Assembly (NCBI RefSeq): GCF_010686755.1
Contig: NZ_JAAGXA010000010.1
Location: 114,723-178,722, forward strand
DNA length: 64,000 nt
Direction: 5' to 3'
From: Nocardioides zeae
GTDB taxonomy: Bacteria > Actinomycetota > Actinomycetes > Propionibacteriales > Nocardioidaceae
The notes beneath the pieces were generated by a model. It made no database searches. It saw only the letters and a list, made by a program, of their open reading frames with translations, and was not told where the DNA came from. A program made the position numbers and the translations under genes. Each line of letters begins with the position of its first letter. The stretch's first letter is position 1. This document shows, in pieces, positions 44,901 to 53,094 of the stretch.

Positions 44901-45537
44901 CGACCTCGCGGAGGTCTACACGGCGTGGGGCGGCTTCGCCTACGGCCGCGACCTCGGCGGCGTCGCGGCGACGGAGGACATGCAGGAGAACTACAAGCGC
45001 ATCGCCGTCGCGGCGAAGAACCTCGACACCCGCGAGCACGACATCGCGGACTCGGGCGACTACTTCGAGTACCACGGCGGCATGGTCGCCACCGTCCGCG
45101 CGCTGACGGGCACCGCACCGCGGGCGTACGTCGGTGACTCGACCTCGCCCGACGCGGTCCGCACCCGCTCGCTCGCCGAGGAGACGGCGCGCGTCTTCCG
45201 GGCGCGCGTCGTCAACCCGCGCTGGATCTCGGCGATGCAGCGCCACGGCTACAAGGGCGCGTTCGAGCTCGCGGCGACGGTCGACTACCTGTTCGGCTTC
45301 GACGCGACGGCCGGCGTGGTGCGCGACGACATGTACGAGTCGCTCGCCCGCGCCTACGTGCTCGACGAGGGCGTGCAGGCCTTCCTGCGCCAGTCGAACC
45401 CGTGGGCGCTGCGCGGCATGGTGGAGCGGCTCTCCGAGGCGGCCGACCGCGGCATGTGGGCCGAGCCGGACCCCGAGGTCATCGCGGCCATGCAGCAGGT
45501 CTACCTCGAGGTCGAGGGCGAGATCGAGGACCGGTGA
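41905..45537 (+). CDS. cobN: Cobaltochelatase large subunit
   Basis: A 1210-residue CobN, the corrin-binding subunit that inserts Co2+ into hydrogenobyrinic acid a,c-diamide. Length and motifs are typical: SAYPTKHSRIGNAVGLDTPV, VHLGKHGSMEWLPGKNAALS at about residue 525, VYPFLVNDPGEGAQAKRRAH, NVLPTGRNFYTVDPRAVPSR, WGTSAMRTSGDDVAEVLAL, RVNGLEPVPLDELGRPRIDV and QENYKRIAVAAKNLDTREHD. The GTG at 41905 follows GAGGAGGAG. The AAA+/VWA partner is likely the chlI/D fusion at 16.9-19.0 kb, because no CobS/CobT is seen. Controlled by its own riboswitch and followed by cobF after 7 nt. Confidence 0.97.
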   Translation: MPRFALVSTSDTDLLSARASGADFVVANPSRPAHEGMGAELAAADLVVARILGGPDDLCSGFRRVVGTGVPTVVLGGEQVPNAALMELSTVPVGVAAEAHRYLAEGGPGNLAQLHAFLSDTVLLTGEGFEPPVVLPAWGWAERPDAAPTADGPRVGILYYRAHHASGNTAFVHDLADAVDAAGGVGLPIFSSSLRTAPDALYDALGSLDALVVTVLAAGGSTPAGASAGGADESWDVERIAALDIPVLQALALTSSRAEWEESDDGVTPLDSATQIAIPEFDGRIITAPFSFKEVDADGLPRYVADAERCRRVAGIATAHARLRRTEAAEKRLVLMLSAYPTKHSRIGNAVGLDTPVSAIRLLRALRAAGYDLGPADGEITRLLDLPDETAAGDALIHALIAAGGQDEEWLTAADLTDAHVRITPEQYAAWTADLTPTLREGIEEAWGPAPGKLFVNDEGHLVLATLRAGNVVLMIQPPRGFGENPVAIYHDPEMAPSHHYLAAYRWIAADRADGGFGAHAVVHLGKHGSMEWLPGKNAALSADCATDAVAGDLPLVYPFLVNDPGEGAQAKRRAHATIVDHLVPPMARAEAYGDIARLEQLLDEYGNIAAMDPGKLPAIRGEIWTLMQAAQMHRDLGLDERPEDDDFDDFILHVDGWLCEVKDAQIRDGLHVLGGAPQGEARVNLVLAILRATQVWGGQAGAVPGLRAALGLPTGAGKEPTTAEVDAVETRARALVLGLEERGWDPAAVPEVVAALEGDADPAVAQVLTFAATEVVPRLARTTDELTAVLHALGGGYVHAGPSGSPLRGLVNVLPTGRNFYTVDPRAVPSRLAYQTGAAMAESLLARHREDTGEWPASVGLSAWGTSAMRTSGDDVAEVLALLGVRPTWDEMSRRVNGLEPVPLDELGRPRIDVTLRISGFFRDAFPHVVEMLDDAVRLVAELDEPAELNFVRAHAQADLARHGDERRATTRIFGSAPGAYGAGVLQAIESGNWRTDDDLAEVYTAWGGFAYGRDLGGVAATEDMQENYKRIAVAAKNLDTREHDIADSGDYFEYHGGMVATVRALTGTAPRAYVGDSTSPDAVRTRSLAEETARVFRARVVNPRWISAMQRHGYKGAFELAATVDYLFGFDATAGVVRDDMYESLARAYVLDEGVQAFLRQSNPWALRGMVERLSEAADRGMWAEPDPEVIAAMQQVYLEVEGEIEDR

Positions 45538-45544
45538 ACCCGTC

Positions 45545-46315
45545 GTGAGCCAGCGCCGCCTCCACGTCGTCGGCCTCGGCTGCGGCGACCCCGCGCAGCT
45601 GACCGGCCAGGCGGTCGCGGCGCTGCGCGGGGCGGCCTACGCGCTCGCCCCGCGTAAGGACCGCGGCGCCGGCGACGACCCGCTCCTCGCCGTACGACGT
45701 GCCCTCCTCGCCGAGGTCGCCCCGGGTCTCGAGGTGGTCGAGGTCACCGACCCCGAGCGCGACCGGTCGGCGCGCGTCGCGGGTGACGCCGCGGCGTACC
45801 GGGGTGCGGTGGCGGACTGGCACGCGGCGCGGACCGCGGCGTACGAGCGGGTGCTCCTCGAGCGGCCCGGCGACGTGGCGCTGCTGGTGTGGGGCGACCC
45901 GGCGTTCTACGACTCGACGCTGCGGATCGTCGACGCGGTGCTGGCGCGGGGCGCGGTGACGGCGGAGGTCGTGGTGGTGCCGGGCATCTCGAGCCTGCAG
46001 CTGCTGGCCGCGGCCCACCGCATCGTGCTGCACGAGGTGGGCCAGCCGATCACCGTGACCACGGGGCGGCGGCTGCGCGAGGCGGTCGACGGCGGCGCCG
46101 ACAACGTGCTCGTCATGCTCAACGCGTCGCTCGACCTGGCCGGGCTCGAGGACTGGACGATCTGGTGGGCGGCCAACCTGTCCGCGCCCAGCGAGCGGCT
46201 CGTCGCGGGACGGGTCGGCGACGTGCTCGGCGACGTGCTCGCGGCGCGCGCGGCGGCGAAGGCCGAGGCCGGGTGGGTCATGGACGCCTACCTGCTGCGG
46301 GCGCCGGGGGCCTGA
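45545..46315 (+). CDS. cobF: Precorrin-6A synthase (deacetylating)
   Basis: A 256-residue SAM-dependent methylase that methylates C1 and releases acetate from precorrin-5, specific to the aerobic pathway. Seen are RLHVVGLGCGDPAQLTGQAV, YALAPRKDRGAGDDPLLAVR, LLVWGDPAFYDSTLRIV, VVPGISSLQLLAAAH and ITVTTGRRLREA. The GTG at 45545 follows the cobN stop by 7 nt; it shares the cobN riboswitch transcript. Next gene starts 3 nt later. Confidence 0.94.
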   Translation: MSQRRLHVVGLGCGDPAQLTGQAVAALRGAAYALAPRKDRGAGDDPLLAVRRALLAEVAPGLEVVEVTDPERDRSARVAGDAAAYRGAVADWHAARTAAYERVLLERPGDVALLVWGDPAFYDSTLRIVDAVLARGAVTAEVVVVPGISSLQLLAAAHRIVLHEVGQPITVTTGRRLREAVDGGADNVLVMLNASLDLAGLEDWTIWWAANLSAPSERLVAGRVGDVLGDVLAARAAAKAEAGWVMDAYLLRAPGA

Positions 46316-46318
46316 CGG

Positions 46319-46966
46319 GTGCGGGACGGACCGGAGAGACCGGCTGAGCTCGACGCGCTGCTGGCCGCCGTCGACGCCGTGCACGCGGCTGACGCGCGCT
46401 TCGCGACGTGGCCGGACCCGTGGGACGGCCCGCCGTCCGACGACGCCTACCGCCGGGTCACGGACCCGGAGCGCTACCGCACGGTCGGCGCGCGGGTCGA
46501 GGCGTGGTGCCGCGTGCTCGTGGAGGCGGGCCTCGGCGTGCGGGAGCCGGCGGTCGTGCCCTGGGGCTGGACGCCCACGAACGGGCCGGAGGACCTCATC
46601 CGGTTGCGACCCGCCGTCGACGGCGCGCTGCCGCTGCTGCTCGACGTCGGATCGACCGGCGTGCAGGGCGACAACGTCCGGATCGGGGTCGGTGAGCCGG
46701 CGGTGGAGGTGGCGATGGTCCCGCAGTGCGGCTGCGACGCCTGCGACGACGGGTCGGAGGAGCTGCTCGACGCGGTCGACCGTGTCGTCGGCTCGGTCGT
46801 GGCGGGCGTGCTGGTGCACGAGTCCGGCGACGGGTGGTCGAGGACGGTGACCCCCGAGGGGTGGTCCACGTCCAACGCCGACCGGGCTGACGCCGAGCGG
46901 GCGGAGGCCGAGCGCACCGGCCGTCGGCGGTGGCGGACCGTCGCCGGGTCCGCGTGGTGGAGCTGA
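46319..46966 (+). CDS. Uncharacterised protein (DUF6226-like)
   Basis: A 215-residue soluble protein that I can only place tentatively in the DUF6226-type actinobacterial family. Visible: WPDPWDGPPSDDAYRRVTDP near residue 35, RYRTVGARVEAW, a predicted beta-rich core (VGEPAVEVAMVPQCGCDACD) with a Cys cluster CGCDAC around residue 140, and a C-terminal Arg/Glu-rich helix. GTG 46319 comes 3 nt after cobF, so it may ride on the cob transcript, but nothing in it suggests a corrin role. Confidence 0.6.
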   Translation: MRDGPERPAELDALLAAVDAVHAADARFATWPDPWDGPPSDDAYRRVTDPERYRTVGARVEAWCRVLVEAGLGVREPAVVPWGWTPTNGPEDLIRLRPAVDGALPLLLDVGSTGVQGDNVRIGVGEPAVEVAMVPQCGCDACDDGSEELLDAVDRVVGSVVAGVLVHESGDGWSRTVTPEGWSTSNADRADAERAEAERTGRRRWRTVAGSAWWS

Positions 46967-46991
46967 CCGGGACGAGCGGACCTCGCCGGTG

Positions 46992-47169
46992 ACAGATCTG
47001 CGGAACGGATGCCGTCGGGAGGCCGCGAAAGGGGCACGAACGACGTCGGATCAGCCCCCGTCGCTGTCGTCCGTGACCCTTTCCGGGAGGGGCCTCGCAC
47101 CACGCGTCGTTCAGGCCCCGGGGTCGTGGCGATCGAGCACAGATCTGCGGAACAGATGCCCACGGGAGG
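46992..47169. repeat. Composite intergenic repeat element
   Basis: Two imperfect 31-bp direct repeats (46992-47022 and 47139-47169; shared ACAGATCTGCGGAAC, then GATGCC and CGGGAGG) bracket an imperfect inverted repeat (about 47026-47048 against 47061-47084, with GAAAGGGG-CACG and CGTGACCCTTTCC arms). It fills the space between the convergent genes ending at 46966 and 47214. No ORF is supported here. Confidence 0.6.
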
Positions 47170-47213
47170 CACGCCGAACTGCGTTTGTTCCGCAGGACTC
47201 CGGGGCGGCGGCC

Positions 47214-48572
47214 TCAGCCCCAGCCAAGCTCGTCGGGTGGGTACCTCCAGGTGTTCCACGACGGCCCCACGGTGACGAGCAGCCCGTGGTCGGGCACGCG
47301 GCGTACCCGCCCCTCGACCTCCACCTCCGCGAGACCGGCGCGGACGCGGCAGACCTTGGCGCGGAAGTCGCGGGTCTCCGCGTTCAGCCAGTTGACCGTC
47401 TCCAGCCCGTCCGTGTGCCGGGTCGCGGGGTCGTCGAGACGCTCGCCCGCGGTGGCGGCGCCGATGTCCAGCGTGCGCCACCCGCGCTCGCCCGCCACGT
47501 GCACCGCGAGCACGAGGGTCTGCAGGTGGGTCGACTGCACGAGGAACACGTCGGCCCGGAGGTCGCCGTTCCGGTCGTTGAGGAGGTGGCGCGTGGTGGG
47601 GTACGGCGCGAGCGCGCCCATCTCCTCGTCGCGCACCCAGCGGCCGATGGCGTCGAGCAGGCCGTCGAACGCGTGGCCCTTGTTCTCGCGCTCGGCAATC
47701 CGGAACGGGGCCACCTGGCGTGGCTCCCGCAGGTCGTCGCCCGACGGGGGCGGCGCCGAGACGATCCGCAGCCGGTCGTCCGGATGCCGCGGATGCTCGG
47801 CCTCGAACCGCGCCTGCGCCTGACGCTGCAGCTCCGCCATCTCCTCGTCCGAGGGCATGGTGTCGTCACCGTCGTCGCTACGGGCGATCACGACCGAGAC
47901 GAACGATCCGCTGACGTCGCCGGGCTCACCGTCGTCGACAACGTACGGAGCCATCTCAGCCACCGGGCCGTCGAGATCGATCAAGGAGGTCGGTGGCCGC
48001 CAGGGCGACTCCTCCGGACCCAGCGGTCGCACGACGGCGGGCTGACCGCCGCGCGCCTTGTGCCAGTACGCCGCGTCCTCGGTCGTCGTCCGGAGGATCG
48101 CGTCGGGGCCGGGTGGAGCGGGCCAGAGCTCGAGGAGGTAGCTGTCCCGCACTCCCTCACCCACGAAGTCCCGGGCGGCGTCCCGCCCGCGGGCGGAGAC
48201 TCGCAACCGGTAGTGCCCCGGAGCGATGTCGAGCGGTCCGCTGTCGTCGTACCCCCACGAGGTCCAATGCGGTGCGGGCTCGTCGAGCGGCAGCACGGGC
48301 ACCTCCGTCGACACCTCGACGACGTCCTCCCACTCGGGCTCGGGATCGGCTGGTGCGTTGTCGCGGGCGACGATGCGCACGCGGGCCTCGTCGGGCAGGC
48401 AAGACGCGAGCGTCAGGTAGACCCGCCCCGGCCAGCCCGCCCCGACGAGGCCGTTGGCCTGGCCCCCGAACATGACGTCGTCGTCGAACTCGTCCATCGC
48501 GGCGGGATCCCACACGAGGTCGAGCTGTCCATAGCTGGTGCACAGCACCCGGTCCAGCAGCACCCGTTCCAT
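47214..48572 (-). CDS. Uncharacterised 452-residue protein
   Basis: I do not recognise this family. It is acidic and soluble, with no membrane segment or signal. The N-terminal ~130 residues are beta-rich (MERVLLDRVLCTSYGQLDLV, GWPGRVYLTLASC, RIVARDNAPADPEPEWEDVV). A middle part (VVRPLGPEESPWRPPT) resembles actinobacterial housekeeping unknowns. The C-terminal ~200 residues contain RHLLNDRNGDLRADVFLVQ and WLNAETRDFRAKVCRVRAGL. ATG 48572 is chosen for its Met-Glu start; an upstream ATG at 48623 would add 17 residues. It is divergent from the AAA gene over 130 nt. Confidence 0.6.
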   Translation of the reverse strand: MERVLLDRVLCTSYGQLDLVWDPAAMDEFDDDVMFGGQANGLVGAGWPGRVYLTLASCLPDEARVRIVARDNAPADPEPEWEDVVEVSTEVPVLPLDEPAPHWTSWGYDDSGPLDIAPGHYRLRVSARGRDAARDFVGEGVRDSYLLELWPAPPGPDAILRTTTEDAAYWHKARGGQPAVVRPLGPEESPWRPPTSLIDLDGPVAEMAPYVVDDGEPGDVSGSFVSVVIARSDDGDDTMPSDEEMAELQRQAQARFEAEHPRHPDDRLRIVSAPPPSGDDLREPRQVAPFRIAERENKGHAFDGLLDAIGRWVRDEEMGALAPYPTTRHLLNDRNGDLRADVFLVQSTHLQTLVLAVHVAGERGWRTLDIGAATAGERLDDPATRHTDGLETVNWLNAETRDFRAKVCRVRAGLAEVEVEGRVRRVPDHGLLVTVGPSWNTWRYPPDELGWG

Positions 48573-48702
48573 GGCGTCATCCCAGCACCTCGCCGGTCCG
48601 CGGCGCAGCACTTCACAGCACACCCCGACGCCCGTCTCAGCGGACCTGAAGGATCACCCGGCACCGTCGAGGGCACCCGACCCCGCCGACCGAGGAGCCC
48701 CG

Positions 48703-49341
48703 ATGACGTCGTTCCCCGTCCCGCCCGACCCCGCCCCACGCCCGGCCGACCACAGCGACCACAGCGACCTCGTCGTCGTCGGCGGTGTGCCGGGCGCCGG
48801 CAAGTCCACGGTGATCGCGAGCGTCGCCCAGGCCCCCGGGGTGGCGGCGCTCGATCCAGACCAGCTCCGCGCTCCGGTGGCGAGGCGTTGGCCGGCGGTG
48901 CCGCCGCGGGCGTACCGCTGGGCGATCCACACCGTCCACACGGTCCTCGTGTGGGCGGCGGTCCTCGCGGGGCCGCGCCTGCTCCGGCACTGGCCGGGCC
49001 GTGCGGCCCGCGTCCTGCTGCTCCACGAGACCGCGACCCGCCACACCCGTCGCCGTCTGCTCCTCCGTGCTGCCGTACGACGCGGCTGGCGCCCCACCCT
49101 GCTCCTCGTCGACGCCACCCGCGACGAGGCGATCGCCGGGCAGCAGGCCCGCGGGAGGGTGGTGCACCCGCTGGCGTTCGACCGGCACTGGACGCGGTGG
49201 ACCGACCTGCGGTCCGCACAGATCCTCCGTCAGCTGGACGGTGCGGAGGAGCCGTGGGACACCCGCCTCGTCCCGCGGGGCTTCGCGGTGCCGGTGCTCG
49301 TCGCCGCCGTCGGCGTCGGAGCGCTCACCGCCGCCGCTTGA
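48703..49341 (+). CDS. P-loop ATPase/kinase, zeta-toxin-like
   Basis: A 212-residue P-loop protein. After an Asp/His-rich N-terminus come Walker A VVGGVPGAGKST (about residues 27-38), DPDQLRAPVARRW (substrate-side Asp as in AAA_33/zeta-like kinases), a hydrophobic HTVHTVLVWAAVLAGPRLL, LLHETATRHTRRRLL and LLLVDATRDEAIAGQQARGR (Walker-B-like plus lid Arg). It ends with a hydrophobic VPVLVAAVGVGALTAAA. ATG 48703 follows GAGGAG. The stop lies 3 nt before the poly-G tract, so the local sequence quality is uncertain. Confidence 0.75.
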   Translation: MTSFPVPPDPAPRPADHSDHSDLVVVGGVPGAGKSTVIASVAQAPGVAALDPDQLRAPVARRWPAVPPRAYRWAIHTVHTVLVWAAVLAGPRLLRHWPGRAARVLLLHETATRHTRRRLLLRAAVRRGWRPTLLLVDATRDEAIAGQQARGRVVHPLAFDRHWTRWTDLRSAQILRQLDGAEEPWDTRLVPRGFAVPVLVAAVGVGALTAAA

Positions 49342-49343
49342 CA

Positions 49344-49494
<151 letters not shown>

Positions 49495-49511
49495 GGACCA
49501 GGGCCAGGAGG

Positions 49512-49697
49512 TCAGCAGCACCGCCCCTGCGCTGAGTGCTCGCGCAGGTGGTCGCGGTGCCGCTCGAACTCGCGCCGCGACATCGGCGAGGTGCCGTCGG
49601 CGGCGCAGGCCGCGACGTACGCGTCCCAGCGGGACTCGCCGCTGAACTCCCGGAGGTACCAGCGCACCCCGGCCACGGCGCGACGCAGTGCGGTCAC
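49512..49697 (-). CDS. YbdD/YjiX family protein, CstA partner
   Basis: A 61-residue protein matching the YbdD/YjiX family that accompanies CstA. The conserved VRWYLREFSGESRWDAYVAA and MSRREFERHRDHLREH segments and the terminal GRCC are all there. Its GTG at 49697 overlaps the cstA stop in GTGA, so it is translated with the transporter and probably helps its pyruvate/peptide uptake function. Short and normal for the family. Confidence 0.9.
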   Translation of the reverse strand: MTALRRAVAGVRWYLREFSGESRWDAYVAACAADGTSPMSRREFERHRDHLREHSAQGRCC

Positions 49698-51874
49698 GAC
49701 CGCGTCCCCGCGGTCGTCGAGCGCTCCGCCTCCCACGCGGCGAGCTCGGCCTTCTCCTCCTTCGTCGCCACGAAGTCGGCGGGCGCGACGATCTCGGACG
49801 GGACCGCAGGCACCTCGGTGGTCGGCAGCGAGCCCGCGCGCACCGCCTTCACCCAGATGAGGACCGCGTTGGCGACGATGACGATCACCAGCAGGGCGAA
49901 GGTTGCCTGCAGCACGCCGTTCGTCGTGGAGTTGCGGATGATGACGTCCATCTGGTCGGCGTTCGTCGCCGCCCCGCGCAGCTCCCCGGCGTCGCGGGCG
50001 GTGCGCGTCGCGTCGGCCTGCGCGAAATACCCGATGGCCGGGTTGTCCGAGAAGACCTTCTGGTACGACGCGGTCATCGTCACCACGAGGTCCCAGGCCA
50101 GCGGGATGCCGGGCACCCAGACCCACTTCAGCCAGCCGTGCTTGAGGAAGAGGGTCACGCACAGGGTGAGGGCGATGGCCGCCAGCAGCTGGTTGGCGAT
50201 GCCGAACAGCGGGAACAGCTGGTTGATGCCGCCGAGCGGGTCGGTGACGCCGACGTACAGCATGTAGCCCCAGCAGGCGACGACCACGGCCGAGGCGCCC
50301 CAGGCGGCCGGCTTCCACGACGTGTCGCCGAACTTGGGCCAGACGTTGCCGATGGTGTCCTGCAGCATGAAGCGGCCCACGCGCGTGCCGGCGTCGACCG
50401 CGGTCAGGATGAAGAGGGCCTCGAACATGATCGCGAAGTGGTACCAGAACGCCGCGAGCCCGCCGCCGAACGCGGTGTCGAAGATCTGCGAGATGCCGAA
50501 CGCCAGCGTGGGTGCGCCGCCCGTGCGGGAGATCAGCTCCTCCTCGACGGAGGCGGCCGCCGCGTTGAGCGCGTCCGGCGTGATGGAGAAGCCCAGCGTC
50601 GCCACGAACTCCGAGGCCGACGCGGCGTCGCCGCCGGTCGCACCGACGGGGGAGTTCATCGCGAAGTAGAGGCCCGGGTCGATGACGCACGCGGCGATGA
50701 GCGCGGAGATCGCCACGAACGACTCCATGAGCATGCCGCCGTAGCCGATCATCTTGACCTGTCGCTCCTTGGCGACGAGCTTCGGCGTCGTGCCCGACGA
50801 GATGAGGGCGTGGAACCCCGACAGCGCGCCGCAGGCGATGGTGATGAAGAGGAAGGGGAAGAGCTTGCCGGCGAAGACCGGGCCCTCGCCCGACGACGCG
50901 AACGGCGTCACGGCGTCGGTCGACAGCACCGGGTTCGCCAGCACGAGGCCGACGGCCAGCAGGATGATGACGCCGACCTTCATGAACGTCGACAGGTAGT
51001 CGCGGGGCGTCAGCAGCATCCACACCGGGAGGATCGAGGCGACGAAGCCGTAGCCGACGAGCAGCAGCGTCAACGTCTCCTTGTCGAGCGTCAGCGCCTC
51101 GCCGAGGCCCCACGTCTCGACGTACCCGCCGCCGATGATCGCGAGCAGCAGCAGCACGACGCCGATGCCCGTCGTCTCGAGCACCCGCCCGGGTCGCAGG
51201 TAGCGCAGGTAGAAGCCCATGAACAGCGCGATCGGGATCGTCAGGCCGATGGAGAAGACGCCCCAGGGCGACTCGGCGAGCGCGTTGACCACGACCAGCG
51301 ACAGCACCGCCAGGATGATGATCATGATGGCGAACACGGCGATGAGCGCCGCGGTGCCGCCGACGACGCCGATCTCCTCGCGGATCATCTGGCCGAGGCT
51401 CTTGCCGTCGCGCCGCATCGAGAAGAACAGCACGACCATGTCCTGCACGGCGCCGGCGAAGATGACGCCGACGATGATCCAGATCGTGCCGGGCAGGTAG
51501 CCCATCTGCGCCGCCAGCACGGGGCCGACCAGGGGGCCGGCTCCGGCGATCGCCGCGAAGTGGTGGCCGAAGAGCACGCGGCGGTCGGTGACCTCGAAGT
51601 CGGCGCCGTTCTCGAGCCGTTCCGCGGGGGTGGCCCGGCGGTCGTCGAGCTTCAGCACCTTGCGCCCGATGAAGCGCGCGTAGAAGCGGTAGGCGATCGC
51701 GTAGGAGGCCAGCGCCGCGAAGAGGATCCAGAGCGCGGAGACCTCCTCGTCACGGCTGAGGGCGAGCACCGTCCAGCAGGCGGCACCGACGACGGCGACG
51801 AGCACCCAGACGGCGATGCTCGCGGGTGAGGGACGGGACGAGCGGGATGGAGGGGCGGCGGTCGACGTCGACAT
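49694..51874 (-). CDS. cstA: Carbon starvation protein CstA, pyruvate/peptide transporter
   Basis: A 726-residue membrane transporter of the CstA family with about 16-18 hydrophobic segments. Conserved blocks: RFYARFIGRKVLKLDD, GHHFAAIAGAGPLVGPVLAAQ, VFIAGAVQDMV-like IFAGAVQDMVVLFFSMRRDG, GALSGFHALISSGTTPKLV, MLMESFVAISALIAACVIDP, FWYHFAIMFEALFILTAVDAGTR and QLFPLFGIANQLLAAIAL. I prefer ATG 51874 with GGGAG upstream; a GTG at 51880 is possible. Followed by ybdD. Usually induced on carbon limitation. Confidence 0.95.
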   Translation of the reverse strand: MSTSTAAPPSRSSRPSPASIAVWVLVAVVGAACWTVLALSRDEEVSALWILFAALASYAIAYRFYARFIGRKVLKLDDRRATPAERLENGADFEVTDRRVLFGHHFAAIAGAGPLVGPVLAAQMGYLPGTIWIIVGVIFAGAVQDMVVLFFSMRRDGKSLGQMIREEIGVVGGTAALIAVFAIMIIILAVLSLVVVNALAESPWGVFSIGLTIPIALFMGFYLRYLRPGRVLETTGIGVVLLLLAIIGGGYVETWGLGEALTLDKETLTLLLVGYGFVASILPVWMLLTPRDYLSTFMKVGVIILLAVGLVLANPVLSTDAVTPFASSGEGPVFAGKLFPFLFITIACGALSGFHALISSGTTPKLVAKERQVKMIGYGGMLMESFVAISALIAACVIDPGLYFAMNSPVGATGGDAASASEFVATLGFSITPDALNAAAASVEEELISRTGGAPTLAFGISQIFDTAFGGGLAAFWYHFAIMFEALFILTAVDAGTRVGRFMLQDTIGNVWPKFGDTSWKPAAWGASAVVVACWGYMLYVGVTDPLGGINQLFPLFGIANQLLAAIALTLCVTLFLKHGWLKWVWVPGIPLAWDLVVTMTASYQKVFSDNPAIGYFAQADATRTARDAGELRGAATNADQMDVIIRNSTTNGVLQATFALLVIVIVANAVLIWVKAVRAGSLPTTEVPAVPSEIVAPADFVATKEEKAELAAWEAERSTTAGTRS

Positions 51875-51956
51875 GGGCACTCCCGAGGGGCCGGTGGAGG
51901 GGACAGAGCACGCTACCCCGTCCGCGGCGGCGGGGGAGCGTCCCTAGGCTGGCGGC

Positions 51957-52580
51957 GTGGCTGCTCCTCTCGTCGTCGGGTTCGACCTCGACATGACGCT
52001 CATCGACACCGTCCCCGGCTTCGCCGCGACCCTGGAGGCACTGGGGGCCGAGCTGGGTGTCGCGCTCCCGATCGCCGAGCTCACCGAGAGGCTCGGTCCG
52101 CCGCTCGACGCGCTCCTCGGCCCCTACGTGCCGGCCGACCGGCTCGCCGAGGCGGGCGACCGCTTCCGGGCGCTCTACCCCGAGCTCGCCGTCACCAGCG
52201 TCCCCGCCCTGCCCGGCGCGCACGAGGCGCTCGCCGCCGTGCGGCGGCACGGCGGCCGCATCCTGCTCGTCACCGGCAAGTACGCGCCGAACGCGCAGCG
52301 CCACGTCGACCACCTCGGCCTCGACGTCGACCACCTGGAGGGCTGGGTCTGGGGCGTCCTCAAGGGCGAGGCGCTCCGCGAGCACGGGGCGCAGGTGTAC
52401 GTCGGCGACCACGTCCACGACGTCGAGGGTGCCCACGCGGCGGGCGTCACCAGCGTGTCCGTGCTGACGGGCGGCTGCGACGAGGCCGAGCTGCGGGCCG
52501 CCGGCACCGACGTGGTGCTCCCCGACCTGCGGGCGTTCCCCGCCTGGTTGGACGAGCACGTCCTCGCGCTCACCGGATAG
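51957..52580 (+). CDS. HAD-superfamily phosphatase
   Basis: A 207-residue haloacid-dehalogenase-type phosphohydrolase of the phosphoglycolate phosphatase-like branch. Motif I is FDLDMTLIDT (nucleophile Asp and the general-acid Asp at +2), motif II Thr in LLVTGKYA with Lys, and motif III/IV VYVGDHVHDV with GAHAAGVTSVSVLTG. GTG 51957 follows TAGGCT (51945-51950) by 6 nt, so it is probably leaderless. Its TAG stop (52578-52580) is also the first half of the -10 box of the cold-shock gene. Confidence 0.9.
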   Translation: MAAPLVVGFDLDMTLIDTVPGFAATLEALGAELGVALPIAELTERLGPPLDALLGPYVPADRLAEAGDRFRALYPELAVTSVPALPGAHEALAAVRRHGGRILLVTGKYAPNAQRHVDHLGLDVDHLEGWVWGVLKGEALREHGAQVYVGDHVHDVEGAHAAGVTSVSVLTGGCDEAELRAAGTDVVLPDLRAFPAWLDEHVLALTG

Positions 52581-52583
52581 GCT
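52578..52583 (+). promoter_or_regulatory. TAGGCT -10 box overlapping the HAD stop codon
   Basis: TAGGCT begins with the TAG stop of the HAD gene and lies about 80 nt before the cold-shock gene start, giving that mRNA a 5' leader of about 70 nt, a usual arrangement for cold-shock genes. Confidence 0.5.
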
Positions 52584-52662
52584 CGGTCCTGCGGCCGGGC
52601 TGGTGTGCCCGGCTGCTGTGCGTCCCGGGCGTTCCCGGGGGACTCGAGAGGGGTGGAGGACG

Positions 52663-53064
52663 GTGCCGACCGGCAAGGTGAAGTGGTACGACGCGGCGAA
52701 GGGCTTCGGGTTCCTGTCGACCGACGCCGGGCAGGACGTCCACGTCCGCGCCGAGGCGCTGCCGGACGGCGTCACCACGTTGAAGGCCGGCACCCGCGTC
52801 GAGTTCGGCATCGCGCAGGGGCGCCGCGGCGACCAGGCGCTGCAGGTGCGCCTGCTCGACGCCCCGGCCTCGGTGTCGCGGAACGTCGCCCGTGCCGCCC
52901 GCAAGAAGCCCGACGAGATGACGACGATCGTCGAGGACCTCATCACGCTGCTGGACCGCGTCGGCGAGACCTACCGCCACGGCCGCCACCCCGACGCGCG
53001 CACCGCCGCCCCGACGGCGAAGCTGCTGCGCGCGCTCGCCGACGAGCTCGACCGCAGCGCCTGA
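52663..53064 (+). CDS. Cold-shock domain protein with C-terminal helix extension
   Basis: A 133-residue protein. The first ~65 residues are a cold-shock domain: GKVKWYDAAKGFGFLSTDAG carries RNP1 (KGFGFL) and VHVRAEAL replaces the usual VFVHFSAI of RNP2. The rest (KKPDEMTTIVEDLITLLDRV onward) is an alpha-helical tail typical of the longer actinobacterial proteins. It should bind single-stranded RNA or DNA. GTG 52663 follows GGAGGA at 52655-52660. Confidence 0.88.
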   Translation: MPTGKVKWYDAAKGFGFLSTDAGQDVHVRAEALPDGVTTLKAGTRVEFGIAQGRRGDQALQVRLLDAPASVSRNVARAARKKPDEMTTIVEDLITLLDRVGETYRHGRHPDARTAAPTAKLLRALADELDRSA

Positions 53065-53094
53065 CCGCCGCTCACGCAGCCGTACGACGCGGGC

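Noticed and set aside
32405..46315. Whole cob region as a horizontally acquired island
   Set aside because: Base and codon use match the rest, and riboswitch and promoter style are uniform; no integrase, tRNA or att site is seen.
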